Source: Rhodanobacter soli (GTDB lineage: Bacteria > Pseudomonadota > Gammaproteobacteria > Xanthomonadales > Rhodanobacteraceae). From it: a stretch of DNA of 64,000 nt. Location of the stretch: NCBI RefSeq assembly GCF_040548735.1, contig NZ_JBEPSD010000003.1, positions 496,001 through 560,000 on the forward strand, given 5' to 3'. Under the pieces are notes generated by a model that worked only from the letters and a program-made list of their open reading frames with translations, did no database searches and was not told the origin of the DNA. Positions 36,105 to 45,682 of this stretch are shown here, piece by piece (position 1 is the first letter of the stretch; the number at the start of each line of letters is the position of its first letter). The position numbers and the translations under genes were made by a program.

Positions 36105-37847
36105 ATGAAGATGAAGAATTTGAAGGCTTACCTGGTTCGGCTGACCACGCTGACCGTCAAGATGCGCCTGATCGGCGTGCTCGGCCTGTTGTGCGTGATG
36201 TTGCTGGTAGGCGCCTGGATCGGACTGGGTGGCATGGCCAGGGCGAACGAAAGTGCACGCCTGATCTACCAGGATGAATTGATTCCGCTGACCAGCATCA
36301 ACGAGGTGGCGCGCGGATCGCTGAACAGTTTCATCTCGCTGAGCGAGGCGGCCTTCCACAAGGACGACAAGGCGATCGTCCAGCAGAAGCTCGCGGAGGT
36401 GGCCAAGGCTGGCGTGGCGGATGCGGCGCTGCTGAAGAAACTGGGTGCGGGCACGATGTCGCCGGCGGTCAAGAAGCAGTGGAGTGCGTTCGAGAGCGCC
36501 CGCGGCGACGTGGCCTCGTCGATGACCGAGATCACCGATGCGCTGAACCAGGCCGACGACGGCGCCAATGCGCTGCTTTACTCCGACGTGCTGCCGAACG
36601 TGACGATCATGAGCGCGGAGATGAACAAGCTCATCGCCATGCAGGTCGACGAAAGCCGGCAGCAGTACGAATCGGCCCTGAGCAGCTACCAGCGCATCCG
36701 CCTGATGACGTTCGGCGCGCTCGGCGCCGGCATGCTGCTGGCCGTGCTGATGGCGTTCTTCCTGATCCGCTCGATCGTCGGCACCCTCAACCGTGCGGTG
36801 CTGGTGGCGAACGCCATCTCGCAGGGCCAGTTGGGACACCACATCGTCACCCATCGCAAGGACGAACTGGGGCGCCTGCTGGAAGCGTTCCGGATGATGG
36901 ACGACCGGCTCACCCTCACCGTCGGTGAAGTTCGACGCGGCTCCGATGCAGTCAGCACGGCAGCACAGCAGATTGCGCACGGCAACGACGATCTCAGCCA
37001 GCGCACCCAGGAGCAGGCCTCCAGCCTGGAGGAAACCGCCTCGTCGATGGAGCAGATGACCTCGACCGTCAAGCAGAATGCCGAGAACGCCAGCCACGCC
37101 AACCAGCTTGCCCGCGGTGCCCGCGAACAGGCCGAGCGCGGTGGCGAGGTGGCCGGCAGGGCGATCATCGCGATGAGCGAAATCAATGCGTCCAGCGGCA
37201 AGATCGCCGACATCGTGGGGCTGATCCAGGAGATCGCCTTCCAGACCAACCTGCTGGCGCTGAACGCGGCCGTGGAAGCGGCTCGTGCCGGCGAACAGGG
37301 CCGCGGCTTTGCCGTGGTGGCCACCGAGGTGCGCAGCCTGGCCCAGCGCAGTGCCGGCGCCGCGAAGGAGATCAAGGCGCTGATCAACGACAGCGCGGAA
37401 AAAGTGCGCAGCGGCTCGGAGCTGGTGAACCAGTCGGGCAAGGCGCTGGCGGAGATCGTCGAGAGCGTGAAAAAAGTCACCGACATCGTGGCCGAGATCG
37501 CTGCTGCCAGCCAGGAACAGTCCGCCGGCATCGATCAGGTCAACAACGCCGTGATGCAGATGGATGAGATGACCCAGCAGAATGCCGCGCTGGTCGAGGA
37601 GGCTGCGGCCGCCGCCCGCGCCATGCATGAACAGGCGGGTGAGCTGACCCGTCAGGTGGGCTTCTTCCAGCTCAGCGACGACGGCGCCACATCCGTTGCG
37701 TCAGCCGCGCCCACGCGGGCGCAGACCGTGGCGGCTGAGGCCGAGGCGGTGTTCGCCGCCGTGCGCAACACCGCGCCGGCAGCCATCCGCCCGGCGCGCG
37801 CGCCCGTCGAACCCGCCAGCGCAACCGGTGTGTGGAAGGAGTTCTGA
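36105..37847 (+). CDS. Transmembrane methyl-accepting chemotaxis protein
   Basis: 580 residues. TM1 (about 21-43), a periplasmic four-helix-bundle sensor (about 44-199), TM2 (about 200-221), HAMP, then the cytoplasmic signalling domain with the hairpin tip [20 protein letters not shown] and methylation helices ([20 protein letters not shown]). It ends GVWKEF, close to the NWETF-type pentapeptide that tethers CheR and CheB, fitting its position beside cheR. The ligand cannot be predicted from sequence. Start ATG 36105 has GGGAAA about 5 nt upstream. Confidence 0.95.
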   Translation: MKMKNLKAYLVRLTTLTVKMRLIGVLGLLCVMLLVGAWIGLGGMARANESARLIYQDELIPLTSINEVARGSLNSFISLSEAAFHKDDKAIVQQKLAEVAKAGVADAALLKKLGAGTMSPAVKKQWSAFESARGDVASSMTEITDALNQADDGANALLYSDVLPNVTIMSAEMNKLIAMQVDESRQQYESALSSYQRIRLMTFGALGAGMLLAVLMAFFLIRSIVGTLNRAVLVANAISQGQLGHHIVTHRKDELGRLLEAFRMMDDRLTLTVGEVRRGSDAVSTAAQQIAHGNDDLSQRTQEQASSLEETASSMEQMTSTVKQNAENASHANQLARGAREQAERGGEVAGRAIIAMSEINASSGKIADIVGLIQEIAFQTNLLALNAAVEAARAGEQGRGFAVVATEVRSLAQRSAGAAKEIKALINDSAEKVRSGSELVNQSGKALAEIVESVKKVTDIVAEIAAASQEQSAGIDQVNNAVMQMDEMTQQNAALVEEAAAAARAMHEQAGELTRQVGFFQLSDDGATSVASAAPTRAQTVAAEAEAVFAAVRNTAPAAIRPARAPVEPASATGVWKEF

Positions 37848-37848
37848 A

Positions 37849-38733
37849 GTGAATGCGGTGTCCGGCGTGCTCGATGACAACACTATCGCGATGGCCAGCG
37901 CCGGCCCGCTGTTGGGGAAGGCCGAGTTCGAATACCTGCGGGCCTTCGTGCTGGAGCATTGCGGCATCGCACTGGGCGAGCACAAGCATCAGCTGATGCA
38001 GGGCCGACTGCTGCGCCGACTGCGCGCACTGGGCCTGTCGAACTTCGCCAGCTATTGCGATTTGCTGCGGCGCGATCCATACAGCGAGCTGGGCGAGCTG
38101 GCCAGCGCCATCAGCACCAACGTGACGGCGTTCTTCCGCGAAGTGCACCATTACGATCTGCTGGTCAACGAGCTGCTGCCGCGCTGGCTGCACGAAAAAC
38201 GCCGTGAGGGCGATCGCCTGCGGATCTGGTCGGCGGGCTGCTCCACCGGCGAAGAGCCCTACGCGCTGGCGATGGTGCTGGCCGAGGCGATCGAGCAGAG
38301 CGGTAGCAAGGTGGACGCCAGAATCCTGGCCACTGACCTGTCGCCGCAGGCGTTGGAAACCGCACGCAAGGGCGTGTATCCGCTGGAGCGCCTCGCCGGC
38401 ATCAGCGCGGAGCGCTGCCGGCGCTGGATGCTGCGCGGCGAGGGCGAGTATGACGGGCTGGCGTGTGTGCATCCGCGCCTGCGCGAGCTGGTCACCATCG
38501 AGCCGCTGAACCTGCTGCACCCGTGGCCGATGCGCGGTCCGTTCGACGCGATCTTCTGCCGCAACGTGGTGATCTATTTCGACCAGCCGACCAAGCAGCG
38601 GCTGTTTCGCCGCTACGCCGAGTTGCTGCCGGTGGGTGGTTATCTGTTTCTCGGCCACTCCGAATCGCTGCACGGCGTCAACGACCAGTTCGAGCTCATC
38701 GGCCGCACGGTCCACCGGAAGATCGGCGGATGA
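37849..38733 (+). CDS. cheR: Chemotaxis methyltransferase CheR
   Basis: 294 residues. It transfers methyl groups from S-adenosylmethionine to receptor glutamates. N-terminal helical domain (FEYLRAFVLEHCGIALGEHK) and Rossmann domain with IWSAGCSTGEEPYALAMVL, ATDLSPQALETARKGVY and FDAIFCRNVVIYFDQPTKQR. Start is GTG 37849: AAGGAG (37836-37841) lies 7 nt upstream, 1 nt after the MCP stop. The longer frame from 37696 is inside the MCP gene. It overlaps cheD by 4 bp. Confidence 0.95.
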   Translation: MNAVSGVLDDNTIAMASAGPLLGKAEFEYLRAFVLEHCGIALGEHKHQLMQGRLLRRLRALGLSNFASYCDLLRRDPYSELGELASAISTNVTAFFREVHHYDLLVNELLPRWLHEKRREGDRLRIWSAGCSTGEEPYALAMVLAEAIEQSGSKVDARILATDLSPQALETARKGVYPLERLAGISAERCRRWMLRGEGEYDGLACVHPRLRELVTIEPLNLLHPWPMRGPFDAIFCRNVVIYFDQPTKQRLFRRYAELLPVGGYLFLGHSESLHGVNDQFELIGRTVHRKIGG

Positions 38734-39380
38734 CTCTGCTGGCCGATCGCCGCAAACCCTCGGCCGATCCCTCAGCGGTGCTGCCGGGCTTCGAGCATTT
38801 GCGGCGGTACTGGGATCCGGCGCAGGCATGCATGACGGTGAAAGTGCTGCCCGGCGAGTTCTACGTCAGCACGCAGAATGAGCTGGTTACCACCGTACTC
38901 GGCTCCTGCGTATCGGCGTGCATCCACGATGCGCGCCGCGGCATCGGCGGCATGAATCATTTCATGCTGCCGGAGCCGCGCGGCGAGCGCGACAGCTGGA
39001 CCGCCACTGCGAGCCGCGCGGCGCGCTACGGCAGCGATGCGATGGAACAGCTGATCAACGCCATCCTTGTCGCCGGCGGCCAGCGCGCCGACCTGCAGGT
39101 CAAGATATTCGGCGGTGGCCGGGTGCTGGCGCAGCTGACCGACATCGGCCAGCGCAATATCGATTTCGTGCAGCACTACATCGCCACCGAAAAACTGAAT
39201 CTGTGTGCGTCGGATCTCGGCGACGTGTATCCGCGGCAGGTGCAATTTTTTCCCAACAGCGGCCGCGCACGCGTGCGGCTGTTGCGTCGCCACGACGATG
39301 TGCAGTTGGTGGCCGATGAGCCCGGCTACCTCAAGCGTTTGGCAAATGACCCGATAAAGGGTGAGGTCGAGCTTTTCTAG
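38730..39380 (+). CDS. cheD: Chemoreceptor glutamine deamidase CheD
   Basis: 216 residues. It deamidates receptor glutamines to glutamates. Catalytic C60 and H77 lie in [12 protein letters not shown] and GGMNHFMLP. The C-terminal part includes [20 protein letters not shown]. It starts in an ATGA overlap with cheR. It is followed by an 82-bp gap before cheB. Confidence 0.95.
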   Translation: MTLLADRRKPSADPSAVLPGFEHLRRYWDPAQACMTVKVLPGEFYVSTQNELVTTVLGSCVSACIHDARRGIGGMNHFMLPEPRGERDSWTATASRAARYGSDAMEQLINAILVAGGQRADLQVKIFGGGRVLAQLTDIGQRNIDFVQHYIATEKLNLCASDLGDVYPRQVQFFPNSGRARVRLLRRHDDVQLVADEPGYLKRLANDPIKGEVELF

Positions 39381-39462
39381 TGGCGGCTTCATCGCGGAAA
39401 ACCGGCGAGGCCGCCGTCGATTGCGACGCGGCTTGAGCTTCATGGCAACGAGATGGATGGCA

Positions 39463-40554
39463 ATGGAAAGAGTGCGTGTTCTGGTGGTTGACGATTCGGC
39501 GTTGGTGCGCAAGCTGATGACGACGATGCTTGCCTGCGATCCGGCGATCGAGGTGGTCGGCACCGCGGCCGATCCGCTGATCGCGCGCGAGAAGATCAAG
39601 CTGCTCAATCCGGACGTATTGACGCTGGACGTCGAGATGCCGCACATGGATGGCCTGACGTTTCTGGAAAACCTGATGCGGCTGCGGCCGATGCCGGTGG
39701 TGATGGTGTCGTCGCTGACGGTGCAGGGTGCCGAAGTGACCTTGCGCGCGCTGGAGCTTGGCGCGGTGGATTTTCTGGCCAAGCCAAGCAGCGACCTGGC
39801 CAACAGCTTCGGTCAGAGTGCGCAGGAGATCTGCGCCAAGGTGAAGCTGGCTGCCAAGGCCAAGCCGCGTGCACGTACGGTGGTGCGCAGGCTGGACGTG
39901 CCCCCGCGCCTGTCGGCGGATGCGGTGTTGCCACGGGTGCAGACCTCGGGCAGCCGCGGAGGCAGTCCGATCATCGTTATCGGCGCCTCGACCGGCGGCA
40001 CCGAGGCGGTGCGCGTGGTGCTGGAATCGATGCCGCCCGATGCACCGCCGATCCTGGTGACCCAGCACATTCCCGAGGCTTTCAGCGGCCCGTTCGCGGA
40101 GCGGATGAACCGCTGTTCGGCGATGCGGGTCTGCGAGGCGCAGGACGGACAGCCGATCCAGACCGGCCATGCCTACATCGCGCCAGGCAGCCACCATTTG
40201 CTGGTGATGTGGGACGGCGCCAAGTACGTATGCCGGCTGCACGATGGCCCGCCGGTCAACCGGCACAAGCCCAGCGTGGACGTGCTGTTCCGCTCGATGG
40301 CGGCCAGCGCCGGCGTGGGCACCATCGCCGTGCTGCTGACCGGCATGGGCGACGACGGCGCGCGCGGCCTGCTCGAACTGAAACAGGCCGGCGCCGCGAC
40401 GCTGGTGCAGGACGAGGCCAGTTCGGTGGTATGGGGCATGCCCGGTGCTGCCTGGAAACTCGGTGCGGCCGCAGAGATGCTGCCGCTTGACCACATTGCC
40501 GCACGCCTGCTTGCACTGGCGCGCCAACCCCACGACGGTGTTTCACGCACCTGA
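39463..40554 (+). CDS. cheB: Chemotaxis methylesterase/deamidase CheB
   Basis: 363 residues. Receiver domain with phosphoacceptor D56 ([12 protein letters not shown]), a linker (about 125-165), and the methylesterase domain with catalytic Ser in [11 protein letters not shown], His in [12 protein letters not shown] and Asp in [12 protein letters not shown] 39463 gives the usual N-terminus [22 protein letters not shown] 39442 (seven residues longer) is possible, since Shine-Dalgarno evidence is weak for both. It is the only CheB in the window, so it may serve both arrays. Confidence 0.94.
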   Translation: MERVRVLVVDDSALVRKLMTTMLACDPAIEVVGTAADPLIAREKIKLLNPDVLTLDVEMPHMDGLTFLENLMRLRPMPVVMVSSLTVQGAEVTLRALELGAVDFLAKPSSDLANSFGQSAQEICAKVKLAAKAKPRARTVVRRLDVPPRLSADAVLPRVQTSGSRGGSPIIVIGASTGGTEAVRVVLESMPPDAPPILVTQHIPEAFSGPFAERMNRCSAMRVCEAQDGQPIQTGHAYIAPGSHHLLVMWDGAKYVCRLHDGPPVNRHKPSVDVLFRSMAASAGVGTIAVLLTGMGDDGARGLLELKQAGAATLVQDEASSVVWGMPGAAWKLGAAAEMLPLDHIAARLLALARQPHDGVSRT

Positions 40555-40570
40555 CCTCGGATATCGGCTC

Positions 40571-41758
40571 ATGGCTGTCCTATCTCACATTGCCCGGATC
40601 GTCGCCACCCATCCGCTCTACGGCTGGATCGCCAGTACGCTCGCGCTTTTGCTGGCGCTGCTGTGGCATCCGACATGGCTGGCGCCGTTGCTGATCGTCG
40701 TGCTCACCGCGGTATGGATCGTCGAGAGCCGGCGCCGGCCGCCGATCGCTGCACCGGTGGCCTTGCCCGGCAACAACGCTCCCGTGCGCGAGGCGCTGGA
40801 GGATGTGCGTGGCGCACTGGTCGACGAACTCGGCCATGCCACCCGCGAGCTGCACCAGGGACTCGACCTGTTGCGCGATGCGGTGTCCGAGCTGGGCGGC
40901 GGGTTCGACGGTTTGTCGCACAAGACGGGACTGCAGCAGTCGCTGCTGAAGCAGATCATCGACGTGCAGAACGGCGGCGTGTCGGTACAGGACTTTGCCG
41001 CCCGCACCAGCGACTTGTTGCAGCATTTCGTGGGCATGGTCGTGCAGATGTCGCGCGAAAGCCTGCGCATCGTCTACCGCATCGACGGCATGGCGAAGGA
41101 GATGGACGCGGTGTTCGGCCTGCTGAAGAACGTCAGCACGATCGCCGAGGAAACCAACCTGCTGGCGCTCAACGCCGCGATCGAGGCGGCCCGTGCAGGC
41201 GAGTCCGGCCGCGGCTTCGCCGTGGTGGCGGGCGAAATCCGCAGCCTGGCCAGCAACTCCAACCAGTTCAACGAACAGATCGGCAGCCACGTCGAGCGCG
41301 CCCGCGCGGCGATGGAGCAGTTGCGCGGCCTGGTCGGCGCGATGGCGTCGCAGGACCTCAACGTGGCGCTGTCGGCCAAGGGCGGCATCGACGCGATGAT
41401 GGCCCACGTCACCGAGAGCGACGCACGCACCAGCGCGGTCGCCGACCAGGTGGTCGAGATCAATCGCGGCCTGGGCAGCGACGTTTCCACCACCATCCGC
41501 TCGCTGCAGTTCGAGGACATCCTCAGCCAGCTGCTGCGGCAGACCCGCACCCGGCTGGTCGAGCTGCAGGAGGTCGTGGGCGAGTGCACGCGCGACATCG
41601 AGGAACTGGCCTGCGGCCCGATCGACGCCGATGCGCTGGCAGGACGCGCCCAACGGGTGCGCAGCCGGCTGGCGGTCCAGCGCGAAAAGGCACGCCTGCG
41701 CTCACGCGGTCCGGCCTTGCAGAGCTCGATGGACGCCGGCGAGATCGAATTGTTTTGA
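40571..41758 (+). CDS. MCP-like protein with CheZ-like phosphatase motif
   Basis: 395 residues. Two closely spaced N-terminal transmembrane helices (about 20-50) with almost no periplasmic part, then a coiled-coil signalling domain with the receptor tip [20 protein letters not shown] (191-210). After it comes [11 protein letters not shown] (312-322), whose D316 and Q320 have the D-x-x-x-Q spacing of CheZ (D156/Q160 in this window). No canonical methylation helices or CheR tether are obvious. It may be a receptor-like scaffold with CheY-P phosphatase activity. GTG/ATG alternatives are not needed; ATG 40571 lies 16 bp after cheB. Confidence 0.85.
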   Translation: MAVLSHIARIVATHPLYGWIASTLALLLALLWHPTWLAPLLIVVLTAVWIVESRRRPPIAAPVALPGNNAPVREALEDVRGALVDELGHATRELHQGLDLLRDAVSELGGGFDGLSHKTGLQQSLLKQIIDVQNGGVSVQDFAARTSDLLQHFVGMVVQMSRESLRIVYRIDGMAKEMDAVFGLLKNVSTIAEETNLLALNAAIEAARAGESGRGFAVVAGEIRSLASNSNQFNEQIGSHVERARAAMEQLRGLVGAMASQDLNVALSAKGGIDAMMAHVTESDARTSAVADQVVEINRGLGSDVSTTIRSLQFEDILSQLLRQTRTRLVELQEVVGECTRDIEELACGPIDADALAGRAQRVRSRLAVQREKARLRSRGPALQSSMDAGEIELF

Positions 41759-41768
41759 GGAGCACAGC

Positions 41769-42068
41769 ATGATCGTCCATCACGACAGCGAACACGATTG
41801 CCTGACCCTGCAACTGGGCCAGCGCTTCGACTTCAGCATCCATCGAGATTTCCATGAGGCCTGCCTGGACAGCGGCAAGGCGGCCCGCAGCTATGTCATC
41901 GATCTGGGCGAGGTGACCAGCATGGACAGCTCGGCGCTGGGCATGCTGCTGCTGCTGCGCGAGCATGCCGGCGCCGATCGCGCCGAGATCCGCATCGTCA
42001 ATGCCGGCAACGAATTGCGCAATACGCTGCGCGTGGCCGGCTTCGACAAGTTGTTCGTCCTGCATTGA
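41769..42068 (+). CDS. STAS-domain protein (last gene of chemotaxis operon 2)
   Basis: 99 residues, a single STAS domain. The phosphorylatable serine region is canonical (SMDSSALGMLLLLREH), as in SpoIIAA-type anti-anti-sigma factors. It lies 10 bp after the MCP-CheZ-like gene and is followed by a terminator. With the protein at 32746 it gives the operon a STAS gene at each end. No matching anti-sigma kinase or PP2C phosphatase is in the window. Confidence 0.87.
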   Translation: MIVHHDSEHDCLTLQLGQRFDFSIHRDFHEACLDSGKAARSYVIDLGEVTSMDSSALGMLLLLREHAGADRAEIRIVNAGNELRNTLRVAGFDKLFVLH

Positions 42069-42119
42069 AAGCTCCGCGGGGTTGACGGGCCGCCAGGGCC
42101 TCGCAAGCCAGACAGCAAA

Positions 42120-42146
42120 AAGGCCCCGTGCGGGGCCTTCTTGTTG
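42120..42146. terminator. Bidirectional rho-independent terminator
   Basis: AAGGCCCC, loop GTGC, GGGGCCTT (42120-42139) with A-rich sequence before and CTTGTTG after. It ends the second chemotaxis operon and, read on the other strand, the small gene at 42170-42532. Confidence 0.85.
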
Positions 42147-42169
42147 CGGCAGTCGCAGTATCGTCGGGT

Positions 42170-42532
42170 CTACCAGGCGCGCACGGAAATCACGGAGACC
42201 GTATAGGCGGCCATGTCCGACTGGTAGCGGAAACGCTTGCCGAAGTCGAACCTCGCTGTCGCACCAGGGGCGATGTTGGTGGTGCCGGCCGGCCATCCCT
42301 GCTTGCTCTGGATCACCTTGCCGCTGGCGTCCTTGACATCGATATTGATCTGCGCGGCGGCCGGCTCGGCGCAGTTGTTCACCAGTTCGCCGCTGAGGAC
42401 GAGTCGGGTCGTTCCCCCGGCACCATTGGCGGACAGCTTGACATCCTTGATGGCGAAATCGGTGGGCGCGCAGGCGGCGTGGGCGGCCAGCGGGAGGAAG
42501 AGCAGCGAGGCGGAGAGAAGCAGCGTTTTCAT
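42170..42532 (-). CDS. Small secreted protein, function unknown
   Basis: 120 residues. A signal peptide is clear: MKTLLLSASLLFLPLAAHA, with cleavage expected before ACAPTDF. The mature part is a beta-rich domain with two cysteines that could pair (ACAPTD; NNCAEP), and an FxLYD/Ig-like pattern (TRLVLSGELVNNCAEPAAAQ, INIDVKDASGKVI). I do not recognise a specific family. The start at 42532 is chosen for the signal peptide; the open frame continues upstream without support. It stands alone, convergent with the chemotaxis operon. Confidence 0.75.
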   Translation of the reverse strand: MKTLLLSASLLFLPLAAHAACAPTDFAIKDVKLSANGAGGTTRLVLSGELVNNCAEPAAAQINIDVKDASGKVIQSKQGWPAGTTNIAPGATARFDFGKRFRYQSDMAAYTVSVISVRAW

Positions 42533-42751
42533 GGGCACGAATCCGTAGGTCCAGGGAAGCCAGGTAGGGACCGGCCGGGGAGCGACAAAGGTCCACATCC
42601 TCAGAGTCGGCCGGCACGCCGGAATCTTTAGGCTCGCCATGAAGTCCGGTTCGTGCCGGGCGGTGCACGGCAACCCGCCGCGTGTTGCGCGGTGGTGGGT
42701 CGAGAAGGGCGGGATACGGGCGGTGCGCCGACCGGGGACCTTGTCGGGTCG

Positions 42752-43315
42752 TTACCGGTCGGGGTGCTCGATGAACCACAACCCGGCGAACAATTTCGGG
42801 TCGATCGAATAGCCCTCGGCGGCGCGCGCGAACAGCCAGGCGCCCGCCTCGCGGCGCGGGACCTCGTGCACCACGATGTTCTCGGTTTCGTCGCCGCCGC
42901 CGGGACCGACTTTTTCCAGTTCCCATGCGCGCACGAAGGTGATCATCTCGGTGCTCATGCCCGATGACGACGGACCGCGATGGACGAATTCCACCCGCTG
43001 GCAGCGCCAGCCGGTTTCTTCCTCCAGTTCGCGCTGGGCGGCCAGCAGCGCGCTTTCGTAGGCTTGTCCAGCCAGGTCGCCGACCAGGCCGGCCGGCATC
43101 TCGATGGTGTTCTGCAGGATCGACACGCGGTACTGCTCGACGAACAGCACCTTGTCCGCGGGCGTCACCGCCAGGATGATCACCGCGCCGCCAGGGTTGT
43201 TGCGTTCGGCGTACTCCCAGCGGCCGCGCCTGCGCAGGCTCAGCCAGCGGCCTTCATGCAGGGTTTCCACCGGGGCGTTGGCGTCGGCGGGGATGCGGCT
43301 GGCGGAGTCGTTCAT
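42752..43315 (-). CDS. NUDIX hydrolase (ADP-ribose pyrophosphatase-like)
   Basis: 187 residues. NUDIX hydrolases cleave nucleoside diphosphate derivatives. The NUDIX box is present in the form GLVGD...ESALLAAQRELEEETGW, with the REXXEEXG core REL-EEETG. The flanking AVIILAVTPADKVLFVEQYR strand is typical of the ADP-ribose/GDP-mannose pyrophosphatase group. The exact substrate cannot be set from sequence. It lies 93 bp downstream of corA on the same strand. Confidence 0.88.
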   Translation of the reverse strand: MNDSASRIPADANAPVETLHEGRWLSLRRRGRWEYAERNNPGGAVIILAVTPADKVLFVEQYRVSILQNTIEMPAGLVGDLAGQAYESALLAAQRELEEETGWRCQRVEFVHRGPSSSGMSTEMITFVRAWELEKVGPGGGDETENIVVHEVPRREAGAWLFARAAEGYSIDPKLFAGLWFIEHPDR

Positions 43316-43408
43316 CGGTCATCGGGTGCGGGAAAAACCAGCCGACATGGTGACCGTTCCCGGCGGCAGCGACAACCGGCTGGCCACGCCGGCAGGCGCG
43401 CCCCCGGG

Positions 43409-44425
43409 CTACAGCCACCGCGCGCGCTTGAGTCCGATGTAGATACCGCTGACGATGCTGGCCATCACCACGATGATTGCGGGGTAGGCCCATGGGCGGC
43501 TGAGCTCGGGCATGTGGGCGAAGTTCATGCCGTACCAACTGGTGAGCAGGGTCGGCGCGGCGAGCATGGCGGCCCAGCCGGCGAGCTTCTTCATCACCTC
43601 GTTCTGGCGCAGGCTGACCAGGGAGAGGTTCACGTTGATCGCGGCGGTGAGCATCTCGCGCATGGCGCCGATCGCCTCGTTGACGCGGAAGGCGTGGTCG
43701 TAGACGTCGCGGAAATACACGTGCAGTTCGTCGGGTATCAGGTTCGGGTGCAGCCGGATCAGCTGGTTGATGATGTCCTGCAGCGGCGCGACTGCCAGGC
43801 GCAGCGTCATCAGGTCACGCTGCATGTCGTACAGGCGGCGTATCGTGCTGCTCTTGAACGTCTCGCCGAAGATGTCGTGTTCCAGCTGGTGCACTTCCTC
43901 GCGGAAGTCGCGCACGATCGGCAGCAGGTTGTCGACGATGAAATCTAATACGCCGTACAGCCCGTAGCTGGGGCCGTTCGCCAGCAGCTCCGGCGCGTGT
44001 TCGCAGGTGCGCCGCGCCGGCGCGTAGGACTGCGAAGCGCCGTGGCGCACGGTGACCAGGTAGCGCGGGCCGAAGAAGATGTGCGTTTCGCCGAACGCCA
44101 GTTCGCCGCCGATCAGCTGCGCGGTCTGCACCACCAGGAACAGCGAGTCGCCGTAGGCCTCCAGCTTGGTGCGCTGGTGCGCGGCGTGCGCGTCCTCGAT
44201 CGCCAGGTCGTGCAGGCCGAATTCGTCCTGGATCTTTTCCAGCAGCTCTTCGTCCGGCTCGTACAGGCCGACCCAGACGAAGGTGTCCGGTTCGGCCAGC
44301 ACGTCGCTGATCGCGTCGATGGTGACGTCGCCGATCCGGCTGCCGTCCTTTCGGTAGGCGATGCAGTTGACCACCATGGGCTGGTCGCTGGTCGACGGTG
44401 CGCTCGACGGTGTGATCGGATTCAT
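43409..44425 (-). CDS. corA: CorA-family magnesium/cobalt transporter
   Basis: 338 residues. Large N-terminal cytoplasmic domain with long stalk helices (ELEHDIFGETFKSS... region) and two C-terminal transmembrane helices. The selectivity motif GMN is in SWYGMNFAHMPE between them. The C-terminus is basic (YIGLKRARWL). Start ATG 44425 is chosen because the upstream open frame (to 44593) reads into the DUF4105 gene on the same strand and lacks family similarity. Confidence 0.93.
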   Translation of the reverse strand: MNPITPSSAPSTSDQPMVVNCIAYRKDGSRIGDVTIDAISDVLAEPDTFVWVGLYEPDEELLEKIQDEFGLHDLAIEDAHAAHQRTKLEAYGDSLFLVVQTAQLIGGELAFGETHIFFGPRYLVTVRHGASQSYAPARRTCEHAPELLANGPSYGLYGVLDFIVDNLLPIVRDFREEVHQLEHDIFGETFKSSTIRRLYDMQRDLMTLRLAVAPLQDIINQLIRLHPNLIPDELHVYFRDVYDHAFRVNEAIGAMREMLTAAINVNLSLVSLRQNEVMKKLAGWAAMLAAPTLLTSWYGMNFAHMPELSRPWAYPAIIVVMASIVSGIYIGLKRARWL

Positions 44426-44465
44426 GCGCGCATCATGCCCCGCGCCAGTGGGCGGGGCAATTGGA

Positions 44466-45677
44466 TTACCGGCGATGGCGGCGCAGGCTCCAGGCCAGCG
44501 CCAGCCAGCACGGCAGGGCGAACAGCAGCCACGGCTGGTTCTGCTGCACGGTGCCGGGCAGCAGGTGCAGCAGCACGGCGACCATGCAGGCAAGCAATTG
44601 CAGAGCGATCACGCCGTCGATGAAGCGCGAGGCGGCGTAGCCGCGGCGCGATCGCCACAGCGTGGGCAGCAGCAGGAAGGCCAGCGGGTTGAACAGCAGC
44701 AGGTTCGCGTTGGCCCACGCCGAGTGGTGGGTGGTCAGCGTCCACAGCGTCAGCAGCAACAGGCCGACCAAGCCGGCCGCGAGCAGGTACAACGTGCCGA
44801 GCAGGGCGTAGCCGGCGGGCCACCAGCGGCGGCTGAGCACGATCAGCGCGGCCAGCAGCAGCCCGGCCAGGGCCAGCGGCAGGCGTAGGTCGGGTGCGGC
44901 CGGTGGCGGCGCGTCCAACCGGTTCGGCGAGAGGAGCTGTTCGCTCTGCACGAGCGGCTGCAGGTTGCCGTGGCCATCGTCGATGCGCACCTCGCGCAGT
45001 TGCGCCTGCAACACCTCGGGCAGGAAGCTTTCCTGCCAGGCATCCAGCGGCTGGTCGGCATACGGCCCCAGGCCCAGGTCGAGCACCAGCATCAGCCAGG
45101 GTTGCGCGCTCATCAGGCGGACGGTCTGCTGGCGGTAGGTCATGCCGCCGCGACGGGCCTTCAGCCGGGTTTCCAGCACGCCGCCCAGCGCCTTGTCCAG
45201 CGCGTCGCGCACGCGGGTGGTGCAGTTGTCGACGTAGTAGTCGTAGTCGTAGCCGGCGTTCTCCGGGCGCAGGTTCCACAGCAGGAAGTCGCGCAGCGCG
45301 GCGGCCTGGTCGGCAGTCATCGCCAGTTGCTGGCGGGTGATCGAGCGGCCGGCCTCGACGTAGAAATTCTCGTCGAGGCCGCTCGGCGCGGCGTCCATCA
45401 GGTAGTGCATGCGGCCGCGGGCGAAGTTCAGCAGGAAGTTCTTCTCGCTGAAATCGAACACGCCGTAGTTGAAGTTGATCGCTTCGCCCGAGGCCGTGTC
45501 GCGCAGCTCGATCGCGTCGTGGCCGAAGCGCTCCCAGTAGGTTTCGCCGGGGCCGTAGGTGACCAGCGAGACTTCGAGGTTGGCGCCGGGGGCGTTGGCG
45601 ACGCTGGCATGGGCAGGCGGGAGCAGGGCCAGCATCAACAGCGCGAGCAGCAGGAGGTTGCGGCCAATCAGGTTCAT
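44466..45677 (-). CDS. DUF4105 membrane protein
   Basis: 403 residues. Signal peptide (LIGRNLLLLALLMLALLPPAHA), then a periplasmic DUF4105 domain with the conserved GETYWERFGHDAIELRD and NFNYGVFDFSEKNFLLNFAR segments and YYVDNCTTRVRDALD (Cys-containing, papain-like fold). Three to four C-terminal transmembrane helices follow. DUF4105 is related to the N-terminal domain of Lnb-type lipoprotein acyltransferases. It starts 5 bp after corC, the position where lnt is found in many Gammaproteobacteria. Function here is inferred only. Confidence 0.83.
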   Translation of the reverse strand: MNLIGRNLLLLALLMLALLPPAHASVANAPGANLEVSLVTYGPGETYWERFGHDAIELRDTASGEAINFNYGVFDFSEKNFLLNFARGRMHYLMDAAPSGLDENFYVEAGRSITRQQLAMTADQAAALRDFLLWNLRPENAGYDYDYYVDNCTTRVRDALDKALGGVLETRLKARRGGMTYRQQTVRLMSAQPWLMLVLDLGLGPYADQPLDAWQESFLPEVLQAQLREVRIDDGHGNLQPLVQSEQLLSPNRLDAPPPAAPDLRLPLALAGLLLAALIVLSRRWWPAGYALLGTLYLLAAGLVGLLLLTLWTLTTHHSAWANANLLLFNPLAFLLLPTLWRSRRGYAASRFIDGVIALQLLACMVAVLLHLLPGTVQQNQPWLLFALPCWLALAWSLRRHRR

Positions 45678-45682
45678 GCGGC

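Noticed and set aside
42533-42751. Possible small gene between the secreted protein and the NUDIX gene
   Set aside because: Short frames on both strands lack ribosome sites and recognisable products; nothing supportable was seen in these 219 bp.
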